Below are positions 9,682 to 18,746 of a stretch of 64,000 nucleotides of DNA, in pieces (positions within the stretch are counted from its first letter, which is position 1; every line of letters begins with the position of its first letter). Below the pieces are notes generated by a model that did not search any database, was not told where the DNA came from, and worked only from the letters and a program-made list of their open reading frames with translations. The position numbers and the translations under genes are program-made. Source of the stretch: an uncultured Acetatifactor sp. (lineage in GTDB: Bacteria; Bacillota; Clostridia; Lachnospirales; Lachnospiraceae); NCBI GenBank assembly GCA_947586055.1, contig CANPXL010000003.1, forward strand, positions 62,001 through 126,000, written 5' to 3'.

Positions 9682-9725
9682 AACAGGATTCAAGGCAGAA
9701 GCCGGAGAAAACAGGGAGGTAAAAA

Positions 9726-10001
9726 ATGCTGAATCTATCCGTAAGGCCGGGCGAGTATCTCATGGTGGGGGAAAACGTAAAGATCGTCTTCGTAGGCGGA
9801 ACCGGAAACAACATCCACCTGATGATAGACGCGCCGCGAGAGGTCAACATCGTCCGCAGCGCGGTGGCGGAGAAAGCGGGAGCCGTTCCGCCCTCTCCCT
9901 ATAAGAAAAAGACGCCGGTGTCCGACGCGGCGCAGGAGGAGATCATCCGCATTATCCGGGAGGATAAGAAGAAAGCGGGGGCGGCGAAAGCCGCAAGGTA
10001 A
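9726..10001 (+). CDS. csrA: Carbon storage regulator CsrA (translational regulator, next to flagellin)
   Basis: MLNLSVRPGEYLMVGENVKIVFVGGTGNNIHLMIDAPREVNIVRSAV; CsrA fold motifs; RBS gggagg. Confidence 0.88.
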   Translation: MLNLSVRPGEYLMVGENVKIVFVGGTGNNIHLMIDAPREVNIVRSAVAEKAGAVPPSPYKKKTPVSDAAQEEIIRIIREDKKKAGAAKAAR

Positions 10002-10115
10002 GAGGGCGGAAGGGCCCTTCCAAAACGGAATATGGGGCTGCTATCCTGGGGGCGGTCCTTTATTCATAAAAACTGAATAGCAACTCACAAACAAAGCACG
10101 GGCCAAAGGCCCAAA

Positions 10116-10153
10116 CGCTCCGAACGGATTCGGAGCGGAACGTAAAGGGAGGT
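10116..10153 (+). promoter_or_regulatory. Predicted CsrA-binding leader of the flagellin mRNA
   Basis: Perfect 9-bp stem cgctccgaa/ttcggagcg with tetraloop CGGA (GGA in loop), followed by SD agggaggt 5 nt before the flagellin ATG. Confidence 0.6.
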
Positions 10154-10158
10154 ACATT

Positions 10159-11715
10159 ATGGTAGTACAACACAACTTAACAGCAATGAACTCCAACAGA
10201 ATGCTTGGTCTGACCACAGCATCTCAGGCAAAGTCCACCGAGAGACTGTCTTCCGGCTATAAGATCAACCGTGCGGCTGACGACGCAGCAGGCCTTTCCA
10301 TCAGTGAGAAGATGCGCAAGCAGATCAGAGGTCTGACTCAGGCTTCCCAGAATGCCCAGGACGGTATCAGTGCAGTACAGACCGCAGAAGGTGCTCTGAC
10401 CGAAGTGCACGACATGCTGCAGAGAATGAACGAGCTGGCTGTAAAGGCTGCCAACGGCAAGGGAACCAATTCCGCCAACGACAGAAGCTATATCCAGAAC
10501 GAGATCGACCAGCTGGTAACGGAGATCGACCGTGTGTCCGAGACCACTAAGTTCAATGAGACTTATCTGCTGAAGGGCGATGATACGGCTCCGCTGAAGA
10601 CTAATTTCCAGTATAAGTCAGCTCAGGTTACTAAGGCGGATTACTATTACGTAGATGCACAGGGCGAGGTTCAGACTGTTAAAGCCGGAACATTAGTCAG
10701 CGCACTGGATCCCAGCACCACCTATTTCAAGAGTGCCGAGCCTGGTCTTATCGGTGAAACACTTTCTACTGCTCATCTGGATAGCGTAGGAGTAGTAGGT
10801 ACGACTAATGTCTTCAAGAAGGTAGGTGATCAGTATGTACTTGTAGATCCTATGGAAGAGTGGAGTGCAACTACAAGTTATTACTCACTCACTTTCAACT
10901 CCGACGGAACCGTAGGCACTGCAGCCACCGTAGCTGTAACCAGTGAGACGGCTTGGAAAGTGAAAGATGACAAGGTGACAGATGATCATGGCGTTAAAAT
11001 CGCACAGGGAACCATCATCGCAGAGGATGACATTGAGGATTACCGTTATGATGTAAAGAAAGGTGTTCTGGATACCACGAATAACAAGGTCTCCATAGGT
11101 GATATGGACAAAGGCAGTGATATAGTGCAATTCGTGGATAAGGATGGCAATGAGATCGCAGCAAATGGCCTGTATCAGTATCTCAACGATGACGGTACTC
11201 TGAAAGCTGACGGAGGCCTGTTCCTGCAGGCTGGCGGCAAACGCGAGGCAGCTACTCAGGAAAATGTAAAACAGTTGGTAGATTATAGTGGCAAGTATGC
11301 GGTAGGTGCTTTGACTATGACCTTGCATGTAGGCGCTGACGCTACCACGAACAATCAGATCACTGTAGATATTGATGCAATGAGCGCTGTTGGCCTTGGA
11401 ATCAATGGACTGAAAGTGGACGGTGCTGATAACAAGAACGCCCTTAATGCCATCGAGACGCTTTCCGCGGCAATCCAGAGAGTGTCTACCCAGAGATCCG
11501 CACTGGGTGCAGTGCAGAACAGACTGGAGCACACCATCAACAACCTGGACAACGTCGTTGAGAACACCACCGCCGCAGAGAGCCAGATCCGTGATACCGA
11601 TATGGCTACTGAGATGGTGAAGTACTCCAACAACAACATTCTCGCCCAGGCTGGCCAGGCAATGTTGGCTCAGGCGAACCAGAGTAACCAGGGTGTTCTG
11701 TCCTTACTCGGCTAA
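10159..11715 (+). CDS. Flagellin with conserved D0/D1 ends and a large variable central domain
   Basis: N-terminus MVVQHNLTAMNSNRMLGLTTASQAKSTERLSSGYKINRAADDAAGLSISEKMR; C-terminus ESQIRDTDMATEMVKYSNNNILAQAGQAMLAQANQSNQGVLSLLG. Confidence 0.97.
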   Translation: MVVQHNLTAMNSNRMLGLTTASQAKSTERLSSGYKINRAADDAAGLSISEKMRKQIRGLTQASQNAQDGISAVQTAEGALTEVHDMLQRMNELAVKAANGKGTNSANDRSYIQNEIDQLVTEIDRVSETTKFNETYLLKGDDTAPLKTNFQYKSAQVTKADYYYVDAQGEVQTVKAGTLVSALDPSTTYFKSAEPGLIGETLSTAHLDSVGVVGTTNVFKKVGDQYVLVDPMEEWSATTSYYSLTFNSDGTVGTAATVAVTSETAWKVKDDKVTDDHGVKIAQGTIIAEDDIEDYRYDVKKGVLDTTNNKVSIGDMDKGSDIVQFVDKDGNEIAANGLYQYLNDDGTLKADGGLFLQAGGKREAATQENVKQLVDYSGKYAVGALTMTLHVGADATTNNQITVDIDAMSAVGLGINGLKVDGADNKNALNAIETLSAAIQRVSTQRSALGAVQNRLEHTINNLDNVVENTTAAESQIRDTDMATEMVKYSNNNILAQAGQAMLAQANQSNQGVLSLLG

Positions 11716-11763
11716 TCGGAGCGGCTATAGGAGCATAATGGCTCTAAGTACTAAAATTAAAGA

Positions 11764-11816
11764 GAGACAGTTCTGGGATGGCGGGTGCCGCCGTCCCGTA
11801 CTGTCCCTTTTTTGTA
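11764..11816 (+). terminator. Flagellin gene terminator
   Basis: gacagttctgggatggcgggtgccgccgtcccgtactgtc inverted repeat followed by cccttttttg. Confidence 0.75.
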
Positions 11817-11954
11817 ATCGTTTGCTCAGGCGGTATTGTTTTTTGCTGAGCATCTTAGGGCGCTTTCTGTTTTATGTACATTTTATGCAAATGTTGCTTT
11901 TGTTTTATGATGACAACTGCACTCTGCAGGGGAAGTCGCAGAAATGAGGTTATT

Positions 11955-14141
11955 ATGAGTGAGAAAATACTGCTGACCATCACTATGCTGGTAAGTGATC
12001 GGGAGGATACCATAGAGAAATGTATGAAATCACTGGTGCATCTGCGGGAGGCTGTGCCCAGTGAATTGATTGTGGTGGACACTGCGGGAAACGAAGTCTG
12101 CATGAACATTGTTCGCCAGTATACGGACAAGATCGTGCGCTTTGAATGGATCAATGATTTCGCGGCTGCCAGAAATGCGGGAGTTAAACTGGCTAAAGGC
12201 GAGTGGCTCATGTTCCTGGATGACGATGAATGGTTTGAAAGCACGGAGGAACTGGAGGACTTCTTCCTGTCGGGGAAGTATAAGCAATACCATGGAGCGT
12301 CCTATATCGTTCGGAATTATCACAATAAAGATGGCACTAAATGGGGGAATTTTGAAGCACTGCGCCTTGCACAGCGCACAAAGGATACCAAATTTATCGG
12401 TAAGATACATGAGTTTCTCTCCCCCTTGGGCCCTCCCTTTTACTATCTGGGGGATTATGTCCATCACTATGGCTACATATTCTCCAGCGCTCAGGAGAAA
12501 AATGAGCATTCCTGGCGGAATATTCGTCTACTTTTAGATATGCGCAAGGAAGACCCTTCCAGCCTACATGTATTGGGGCAACTCATACAGGAATATGAAG
12601 CTGTGCGCGAGAATTTTTCTGCCATCGAACTGTGCAAGGAAATTTTGAATTTTCCCACATGTTGGAAAGAATTATCGGATGCCCGTTATGCTACCTATGC
12701 AGCGATGGTGGAATCAAAACTATACTGCGGGCAACAGCGATATGAAGACGGATATCGTTTTGTAAAGGAACTTTTGGAGAACCAGGAAATTACCCTGCTG
12801 GCCAAGGGTATTCTCTATAATTTTATGGTTTCTTTCTGCTATCACCTGGAAAAGTATGATGAGACTTTGGATTATATTAAGAGATATGTGGAAACCCATA
12901 AAAAGTGGGATGCTTATCCGGAAAAGAAATTAATGGACGCGTTCAGCGCCTGTGGAAAATATATGGAAAAAAGCGAACTGAAACGGTTCGCCCTGCTGCG
13001 GATCCATGTGCTGGCATTGTGTGAGAGATGGCAGGAAGCCGGTGAAGATATTTTATGCCAGGACTGGCAGAGTAAAGAGCAGAAGATTCTGCAGGAAACT
13101 CCCGGCGATGTCATGGGTGTTCTGCAAAATCTTCCTTATGACTCGCGCTATCTGGATGTGGTAAAAAGCCTGAAATGTTCTGTAAACTACACCCGGGATA
13201 TGTATAAGGTATTTGATGATGCTACTCGGGAAGAACAGCGGAAACTGATGGCCTATTTTTCATTGCTTCCTCCAAAAGATTCCAGGATGTGCTTATATCA
13301 TCTGATCTATGCCGGAGAGCAGAAGGATTTCGGTCTGGCGGTTCCTGCTTTAGAAGAAATGCGGGAATGTAATTTTCCCTTTTTCCTGACAGACAAGGAC
13401 TATTGGGACAGTCTGAACACTTTGCATATCAACGTCAACGCCTACATGGACAACCTAAGCGTCTATGAATGGATGGAGTTGGCCAGAAGGGTGTGGCTGG
13501 AGGCTGCGGTTGAGACCTGCGAGTCCGCTTATCTGTGCCTGATTCGGGGATTGGACAGGGGAGAGCTCAGATTTTTCTATTTAAGCGGACTGATGATGGA
13601 GAAGCGTCTATTGTCGGAAACGGCACCGGAAAAGAACGATGCTTTAGAAGCTCCTAAAGAGGCGGAAAGCCATGATGAGAAGACAGGGGGCTCTAAAGAA
13701 GCGGAGGGCTACCTGGTGGTGGATTCACCTATGAATGAGAAGCCAGGCTCCGGGGACAAAGGGAAAGGAGATTCTCAGCAAGAGAAAACCGCATCAAAGG
13801 AAAGTGACGACGCTGGTGCAGCAGCCGAAGATGAGACTGTTGAAAAAGTGGACACTGTCGTATATGCATGGCAGATATTAAGCCTGGACGAACTCTGGGG
13901 AAAAGTGAACCAAATCGCTCAGTACTGGGTCTCCTGTGCCGCATCCCTTTACCGGGAGGATGTGTTTATGAGCGACCTGATCAAGGCGATTCCGCCTGTC
14001 TATCGGTTCGGCTGGTACATCATGCAGGCAAACGCGGTGAAGGATGAGGATCACAGCCTGTTTATTCATAAGGTAGCCGATGCAGCTAAAGCTTATCCGG
14101 TGATGAAGGAACTGTGTAAGAAAATTATCAAGGACAACTGA
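11955..14141 (+). CDS. Family 2 glycosyltransferase with C-terminal extension, probable flagellin glycosyltransferase
   Basis: MSEKILLTITMLVSDREDTIEKCMKSL...ELIVVDTAGNE...WLMFLDDDEWFE (GT-A motifs); immediately downstream of flagellin. Confidence 0.82.
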   Translation: MSEKILLTITMLVSDREDTIEKCMKSLVHLREAVPSELIVVDTAGNEVCMNIVRQYTDKIVRFEWINDFAAARNAGVKLAKGEWLMFLDDDEWFESTEELEDFFLSGKYKQYHGASYIVRNYHNKDGTKWGNFEALRLAQRTKDTKFIGKIHEFLSPLGPPFYYLGDYVHHYGYIFSSAQEKNEHSWRNIRLLLDMRKEDPSSLHVLGQLIQEYEAVRENFSAIELCKEILNFPTCWKELSDARYATYAAMVESKLYCGQQRYEDGYRFVKELLENQEITLLAKGILYNFMVSFCYHLEKYDETLDYIKRYVETHKKWDAYPEKKLMDAFSACGKYMEKSELKRFALLRIHVLALCERWQEAGEDILCQDWQSKEQKILQETPGDVMGVLQNLPYDSRYLDVVKSLKCSVNYTRDMYKVFDDATREEQRKLMAYFSLLPPKDSRMCLYHLIYAGEQKDFGLAVPALEEMRECNFPFFLTDKDYWDSLNTLHINVNAYMDNLSVYEWMELARRVWLEAAVETCESAYLCLIRGLDRGELRFFYLSGLMMEKRLLSETAPEKNDALEAPKEAESHDEKTGGSKEAEGYLVVDSPMNEKPGSGDKGKGDSQQEKTASKESDDAGAAAEDETVEKVDTVVYAWQILSLDELWGKVNQIAQYWVSCAASLYREDVFMSDLIKAIPPVYRFGWYIMQANAVKDEDHSLFIHKVADAAKAYPVMKELCKKIIKDN

Positions 14142-14209
14142 TCCAGGGAAGTTTTGACATTGCTTTTCTCCGAAAGAAGGCTGTGTTTGCGGTAGGATAA
14201 GGGGGCAAC

Positions 14210-15100
14210 ATGAAGATACAGTTTTTGAATGGCGGCCTTGCCAATCAGGCATTTCAGTATATTTTTGCCAGATACTATGAGTTGTCTCACCCCGGTGAGG
14301 TCATGTACTTGGATGATTCTTATTTTGCTTTGAATACCGTACATAACGGCTATGAATTAGAAAAAGTTTTCGGGCTCAACCCACATATGCTGAGTGAGTG
14401 CTTCGATGAGGAAATTTGGAATTATATTTTGGAGGAACGGCGGGGGGGTAAAAGCGTACCTCAGATTTTTTGTGAAAATGGAATTCCTTTTACCATGCTG
14501 TCCGAGGTAGGAAAAAGCCATCAGGAATTTAATCCTTTTACAGGTCCTGTAAGGACTTGCATAGCAAACCAATATCATCCTGAGATTTTAGATATTAAGG
14601 ATGATATTTATTATCACGGCTACTGGATCAACAAGCACTGGTTTGCCCGGTATGAGAAGGTCTTCCTGGAAGAATTTTGTTTTCCGGCGATTACCGATCC
14701 AAAGAACGCGGAAATCCTGGAACAAATTCGGAGTACGCATTCTCTTTCATTGCATGTCAGGCGGGGTGACTTTGTAAAGATTAACTGGGCGTTAGGGCCG
14801 GAAGTATATCGAAAACTGCTTTTGAGTTTTTTAAAAAACTATGGAGAGAAGCCCTGGGAACTGTTTGTGTTTTCGGACGACATCCCCTGGTGCCGGGAGC
14901 ACTGGAAGGAAATGGGGTTTGACGCATTCAGCCGGGTCCACTACGTGGAAGGAAATTCTCAGGGCAGAAATTATATCGATATGCAGCTGATGAGCCAGTG
15001 CGAGGGTATGATCGTCTCTAACAGTTCTTTCTGCTATCTGGCAGCGCTGCTGAATACCCGAAAGAAGGCATGGGTGAATTCCACTATGAGAGAAATATGA
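14210..15100 (+). CDS. Alpha-1,2-fucosyltransferase-like glycosyltransferase (GT11)
   Basis: MKIQFLNGGLANQAFQYIFARYYE; HVRRGDF motif; IVSNSSFCYLAALLN. Confidence 0.85.
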   Translation: MKIQFLNGGLANQAFQYIFARYYELSHPGEVMYLDDSYFALNTVHNGYELEKVFGLNPHMLSECFDEEIWNYILEERRGGKSVPQIFCENGIPFTMLSEVGKSHQEFNPFTGPVRTCIANQYHPEILDIKDDIYYHGYWINKHWFARYEKVFLEEFCFPAITDPKNAEILEQIRSTHSLSLHVRRGDFVKINWALGPEVYRKLLLSFLKNYGEKPWELFVFSDDIPWCREHWKEMGFDAFSRVHYVEGNSQGRNYIDMQLMSQCEGMIVSNSSFCYLAALLNTRKKAWVNSTMREI

Positions 15101-15134
15101 ACGAGATGTTGAAACGTCAGGGAGTGCATAAGAA

Positions 15135-16730
15135 ATGATAAGCAAAGATCAAAAGAAACAGATAGAAGAACTGGCGCTTTTGCTGGGACAGGCCCAGGTC
15201 GAGATCCGAAATGCTCTTGCTGCACGGGAGGCGGAGACCGCGCTGCGGATTCTGGAAGACTGCCAGAACAGCGCCGTCTTTCTGGGAGAGCAGATCGAGC
15301 AGACGGAGGGAGAAGGCTTTGTCACCGTTAAGTACCTGGAGGAATACTGCGAGCAGGTCTATCAGACGTATCAGAGTTTGTCCCAGGAAAAGGATGAAGG
15401 TTATGAAGCGACATCCGGTCAGGAGCAGGAAAAGGACGGAGAGCCCAAAGTGGATTTCTGTCGGATGGCAGATATCTGTCTTGATCAGCTGGATACCTTA
15501 GCGCAAAAAATCACAGAGAGCATCCGCCGGGATATCCCTGTCCGCAGAGAGGCTGTGTTCCTGCCCTATAAGGCATCCATGTGGGACTCTCTGGAGAGTG
15601 TCTGGCAGGCGGCGGATGCGGATCCGGAATGGGATGCTTATGTGATCCCCATTCCTTACTATGACAGAAGACCCGACGGAAGGCTGGGACAGCTTCACTA
15701 TGAGGGTGGCCAGTTCCCCAATTATGTTCCTGTGACAGGGTACAGGGACTATGATCTGGCGCAGAGACGTCCGGATGTCATCTTTATCCACAACCCTTAC
15801 GACGGCTACAACCGAGTGACCAGCGTACATCCGGATTTTTACTCGGATGCGCTTAAGCGGTACACCAATCAGCTGGTATATATTCCCTATTATTTAGAAG
15901 ATGAAGCTGAATTTGACAATAGAGAAAGAATTCAAATGTTTGAAAATTTTTATGTTACAAAATCTGTTAGCAATGTAGACAAGATATTTATGCAGTCCGA
16001 GTTTTTTCGTAACATTTGTATCGATTCATTGATCAGACATTTTGAACCCCAGAGTAGACCGCATTGGGAGAAAACGCTGTACGGAACCGGATCTCCAAAA
16101 ATTGACCAGATCCTGAAGAAAAGCAGGCATCCCCAGGAGATACCGCTGGAATGGTCGAAGATCCTGGAAAAGGAAGACGGTACACGCAAAAAAATTATTC
16201 TCTATAATACCAGCATTGCCGCTCTGCTGGAAAGTCAAGAGAAAATGCTGGAAAAAATGCGGGATGTGTTCCGTATTTTTCGGGAGAACCGGTCAGAAAT
16301 CGCTCTGCTGTGGCGGCCTCATCCATTGATTAAAACCACGATCAGTTCCATGCTGCCCAGGCTGTGGGCGGAGTATCAGGAACTGGTGGATACTTACCGT
16401 GCGGAAGGATTCGGAATTTACGATGATACCCCTGACACCAACAGAGCGATCTGTCTCTGTGACTGCTACTACGGAGACCGAAGCAGCCTTACGTGTTCCT
16501 GCCGTAAGATAGGGAAGCCGATCCTGCAGCAAAACGCCAATCTCCTGCTCTGTGACTGTGGGCATGAGAAAATCACTGAGACGGTGCTTCAGGACATAGA
16601 GCGGAAACTTTACATGGAGAACGAGAAGATTAACCTTCATTCCCTGATCGACCTTCCGGCCGGAACCCGGACGCAAAACGGGGAGACTGAGCTTTGCGGT
16701 GAAAAAATCTGGAGACTGTGCAGTTTGTAG
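15135..16730 (+). CDS. CDP-glycerol glycerophosphotransferase-like protein
   Basis: C-terminal half: KKIILYNTSIAALLESQ...ALLWRPHPLIKTTISSML...CDCYYGDRSSLTCSCRKIGKPIL, similar in layout to CDP-glycerol glycerophosphotransferases. Confidence 0.65.
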   Translation: MISKDQKKQIEELALLLGQAQVEIRNALAAREAETALRILEDCQNSAVFLGEQIEQTEGEGFVTVKYLEEYCEQVYQTYQSLSQEKDEGYEATSGQEQEKDGEPKVDFCRMADICLDQLDTLAQKITESIRRDIPVRREAVFLPYKASMWDSLESVWQAADADPEWDAYVIPIPYYDRRPDGRLGQLHYEGGQFPNYVPVTGYRDYDLAQRRPDVIFIHNPYDGYNRVTSVHPDFYSDALKRYTNQLVYIPYYLEDEAEFDNRERIQMFENFYVTKSVSNVDKIFMQSEFFRNICIDSLIRHFEPQSRPHWEKTLYGTGSPKIDQILKKSRHPQEIPLEWSKILEKEDGTRKKIILYNTSIAALLESQEKMLEKMRDVFRIFRENRSEIALLWRPHPLIKTTISSMLPRLWAEYQELVDTYRAEGFGIYDDTPDTNRAICLCDCYYGDRSSLTCSCRKIGKPILQQNANLLLCDCGHEKITETVLQDIERKLYMENEKINLHSLIDLPAGTRTQNGETELCGEKIWRLCSL

Positions 16731-16791
16731 GAAAGTATGAAGATTAAAAAGTGAAATTGTGCGCAAAAGCAGCGCAGAAATGGAGGTTAGC

Positions 16792-17544
16792 ATGAACGCT
16801 CAGAAACGTGTGCTGGAAGAAAAGATCGATCTGGATTATCAGGCTGTGCAGAAGTTCTTTGAAGAAAGAGGAGCGAACAAACACTTGGACAATAAATATA
16901 ACTATGTGCTGTTTCAGGATGACAATCCGGAATTGGCAGTCCGGCGCGATGCAATGGAAAAAGAAAAAATCGGAGCTCTCCTTTGGCTGCAGGGGGGGCA
17001 CCGGGTCTTGGACATTGGCTGCGGCATTGGCAGATGGGGAGAGTATCTGTTAGAGAAAAATGTATATTATGTGGGCATGGACGCCAGCAGCCACATGATT
17101 CAGATGGCTGAGGAAAATCTGAAAAGTTTTACACAAAAGATGTTGATTGTGGGAATGTTTCAGGAACTGCTTCCTAAACTGAAGGAGGCTTCGGAAACGG
17201 CTCCCTTTGATATGATTTTTGTAAACGGGGTCTTTATGTATTTGAATGATGAGGATTACAGGAAAGCCCTGTCGGACATACATACGGTGTGTGCGAAGGA
17301 ATGTGAAATATATGTCAAGGAGAGTATGGGAACAGACTGCCGTTTGACCCTGAACCAAATCTACTCGGAAAGTCTGAGCCAGTCCTATTCCGCCATCTAT
17401 CGGTCTATTGCCGAGTATCGCGCGAGTCTTACAGAAGAGTTTGGCAGAGACTTTGAGATGGTGTCGGAAGGACGGCTCTTTGATAAGGAACTTGAAAATC
17501 GGAAAGAAACCGTTGATTATTACTTCCTCTGGAGACGCAGCTGA
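16792..17544 (+). CDS. Class I SAM-dependent methyltransferase
   Basis: HRVLDIGCGIGRWGEYLLEKNVYYVGMDASSHMIQMAEEN (motif I and post-I). Confidence 0.85.
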   Translation: MNAQKRVLEEKIDLDYQAVQKFFEERGANKHLDNKYNYVLFQDDNPELAVRRDAMEKEKIGALLWLQGGHRVLDIGCGIGRWGEYLLEKNVYYVGMDASSHMIQMAEENLKSFTQKMLIVGMFQELLPKLKEASETAPFDMIFVNGVFMYLNDEDYRKALSDIHTVCAKECEIYVKESMGTDCRLTLNQIYSESLSQSYSAIYRSIAEYRASLTEEFGRDFEMVSEGRLFDKELENRKETVDYYFLWRRS

Positions 17545-17610
17545 CGAATGCCGCCTAGAAGGTTCAGCCGGCTACGCAGCCGGAGTCGAGTGGCAGAAAG
17601 GATGCATCTT

Positions 17611-18744
17611 ATGAAAAGATACGGTATCGTCAGTTATAACTTTTATGGTAATTTTACAAATTATGGATCCATGCTGCAGTCCTGGGCTTTATGCAGGGCG
17701 GTCAACCGTCTGGGAGAAGGAGAGTACTCTGCTGTTGTAGTTGATTATCTTCCGGACATCCTCTTGGACAAGGATCCCCTAAATCCTATGAAGAACATGT
17801 GGGATACCGACCCGGCCAGCCTGGAAATGTGCAGACAGAGCCTTCCCGCCATCAGAGAAAATTACAGAAAATTCCGGGATTTTTGGAAAGAACGCATGGA
17901 TAAGACATTACGTTCATACACTTCCCAAAATTTTTCGGAAGTGATAGCTGCAGAGGGCTTGGACGGATTCATCTGTGGAAGTGATACGATCTTTAACATA
18001 AATGAATTGGGCTTTGACGATGGTTATTATGCCGTTTATCCATGTATGAAGAATGGTCATACAGTAGCGTATGCAGCCAGCTTTGGAGATGCTGTCTTTG
18101 ATGAAAAGACTTTCCGATTGCTGGATAAGAAATTGCTGAACTTTAAGGCCATAGGACTGCGCGAGGAGGAAATGATTTCTTATGTGAGGGAACATACGTC
18201 TGTTCCGGTCCGGAAGGTCATCGATCCCTCGCTGCTCCTGACCGCTGAAGACTATGATCCGTTGGCGGAGGGGCGTCTCATTCAGGAAAAATATCTTTTG
18301 TTGTATGCCCGCCGCCACAATCCTGCCATGACGGAATATGCGGAAAAATTAGCCGCAAGACACGGCTGGAAGATTGTAGAAATCAGCCTCAGGGCGGAAA
18401 ATTCGGCGCGGGGGCACAGGATGTTTTATGAAGCCGGCATAGAAGAATTTCTCTCTCTTGTAAAGTATGCGGAGTATGTCGTGACGAATTCTTTCCACGG
18501 AATGATCTTCAGCGTACAGTACCGCAGGCCGTTCGTCATTTTTTCAAGGGCGCAGTGCGACACAAAGATCCGGGAATTGCTCGCTATGTTTGGCCTTTCT
18601 GATCGTAAGCTTATAAGTGGGAACGAGACTGTGCGGGAGGATATGGATTATGATGCCGTCCATGCTAAGATTGCGGCAGCCAGGAAGGAGTCCATCCGCT
18701 TTCTTTCCATGGAGTTAAATATCATGTCTAGGGAGGAATCATAA
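17611..18744 (+). CDS. Polysaccharide pyruvyl transferase family protein
   Basis: MKRYGIVSYNFYGNFTNYGSMLQSWALCRAV; ICGSDTIFN; VTNSFHGMIFSVQYRRPFV. Confidence 0.82.
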   Translation: MKRYGIVSYNFYGNFTNYGSMLQSWALCRAVNRLGEGEYSAVVVDYLPDILLDKDPLNPMKNMWDTDPASLEMCRQSLPAIRENYRKFRDFWKERMDKTLRSYTSQNFSEVIAAEGLDGFICGSDTIFNINELGFDDGYYAVYPCMKNGHTVAYAASFGDAVFDEKTFRLLDKKLLNFKAIGLREEEMISYVREHTSVPVRKVIDPSLLLTAEDYDPLAEGRLIQEKYLLLYARRHNPAMTEYAEKLAARHGWKIVEISLRAENSARGHRMFYEAGIEEFLSLVKYAEYVVTNSFHGMIFSVQYRRPFVIFSRAQCDTKIRELLAMFGLSDRKLISGNETVREDMDYDAVHAKIAAARKESIRFLSMELNIMSREES

Positions 18745-18746
18745 TT

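Noticed and set aside
9027-9722. 231-aa plus-strand ORF across the recombinase
   Set aside because: Antisense to the clear tyrosine recombinase and spans the right inversion site; no recognisable domain.
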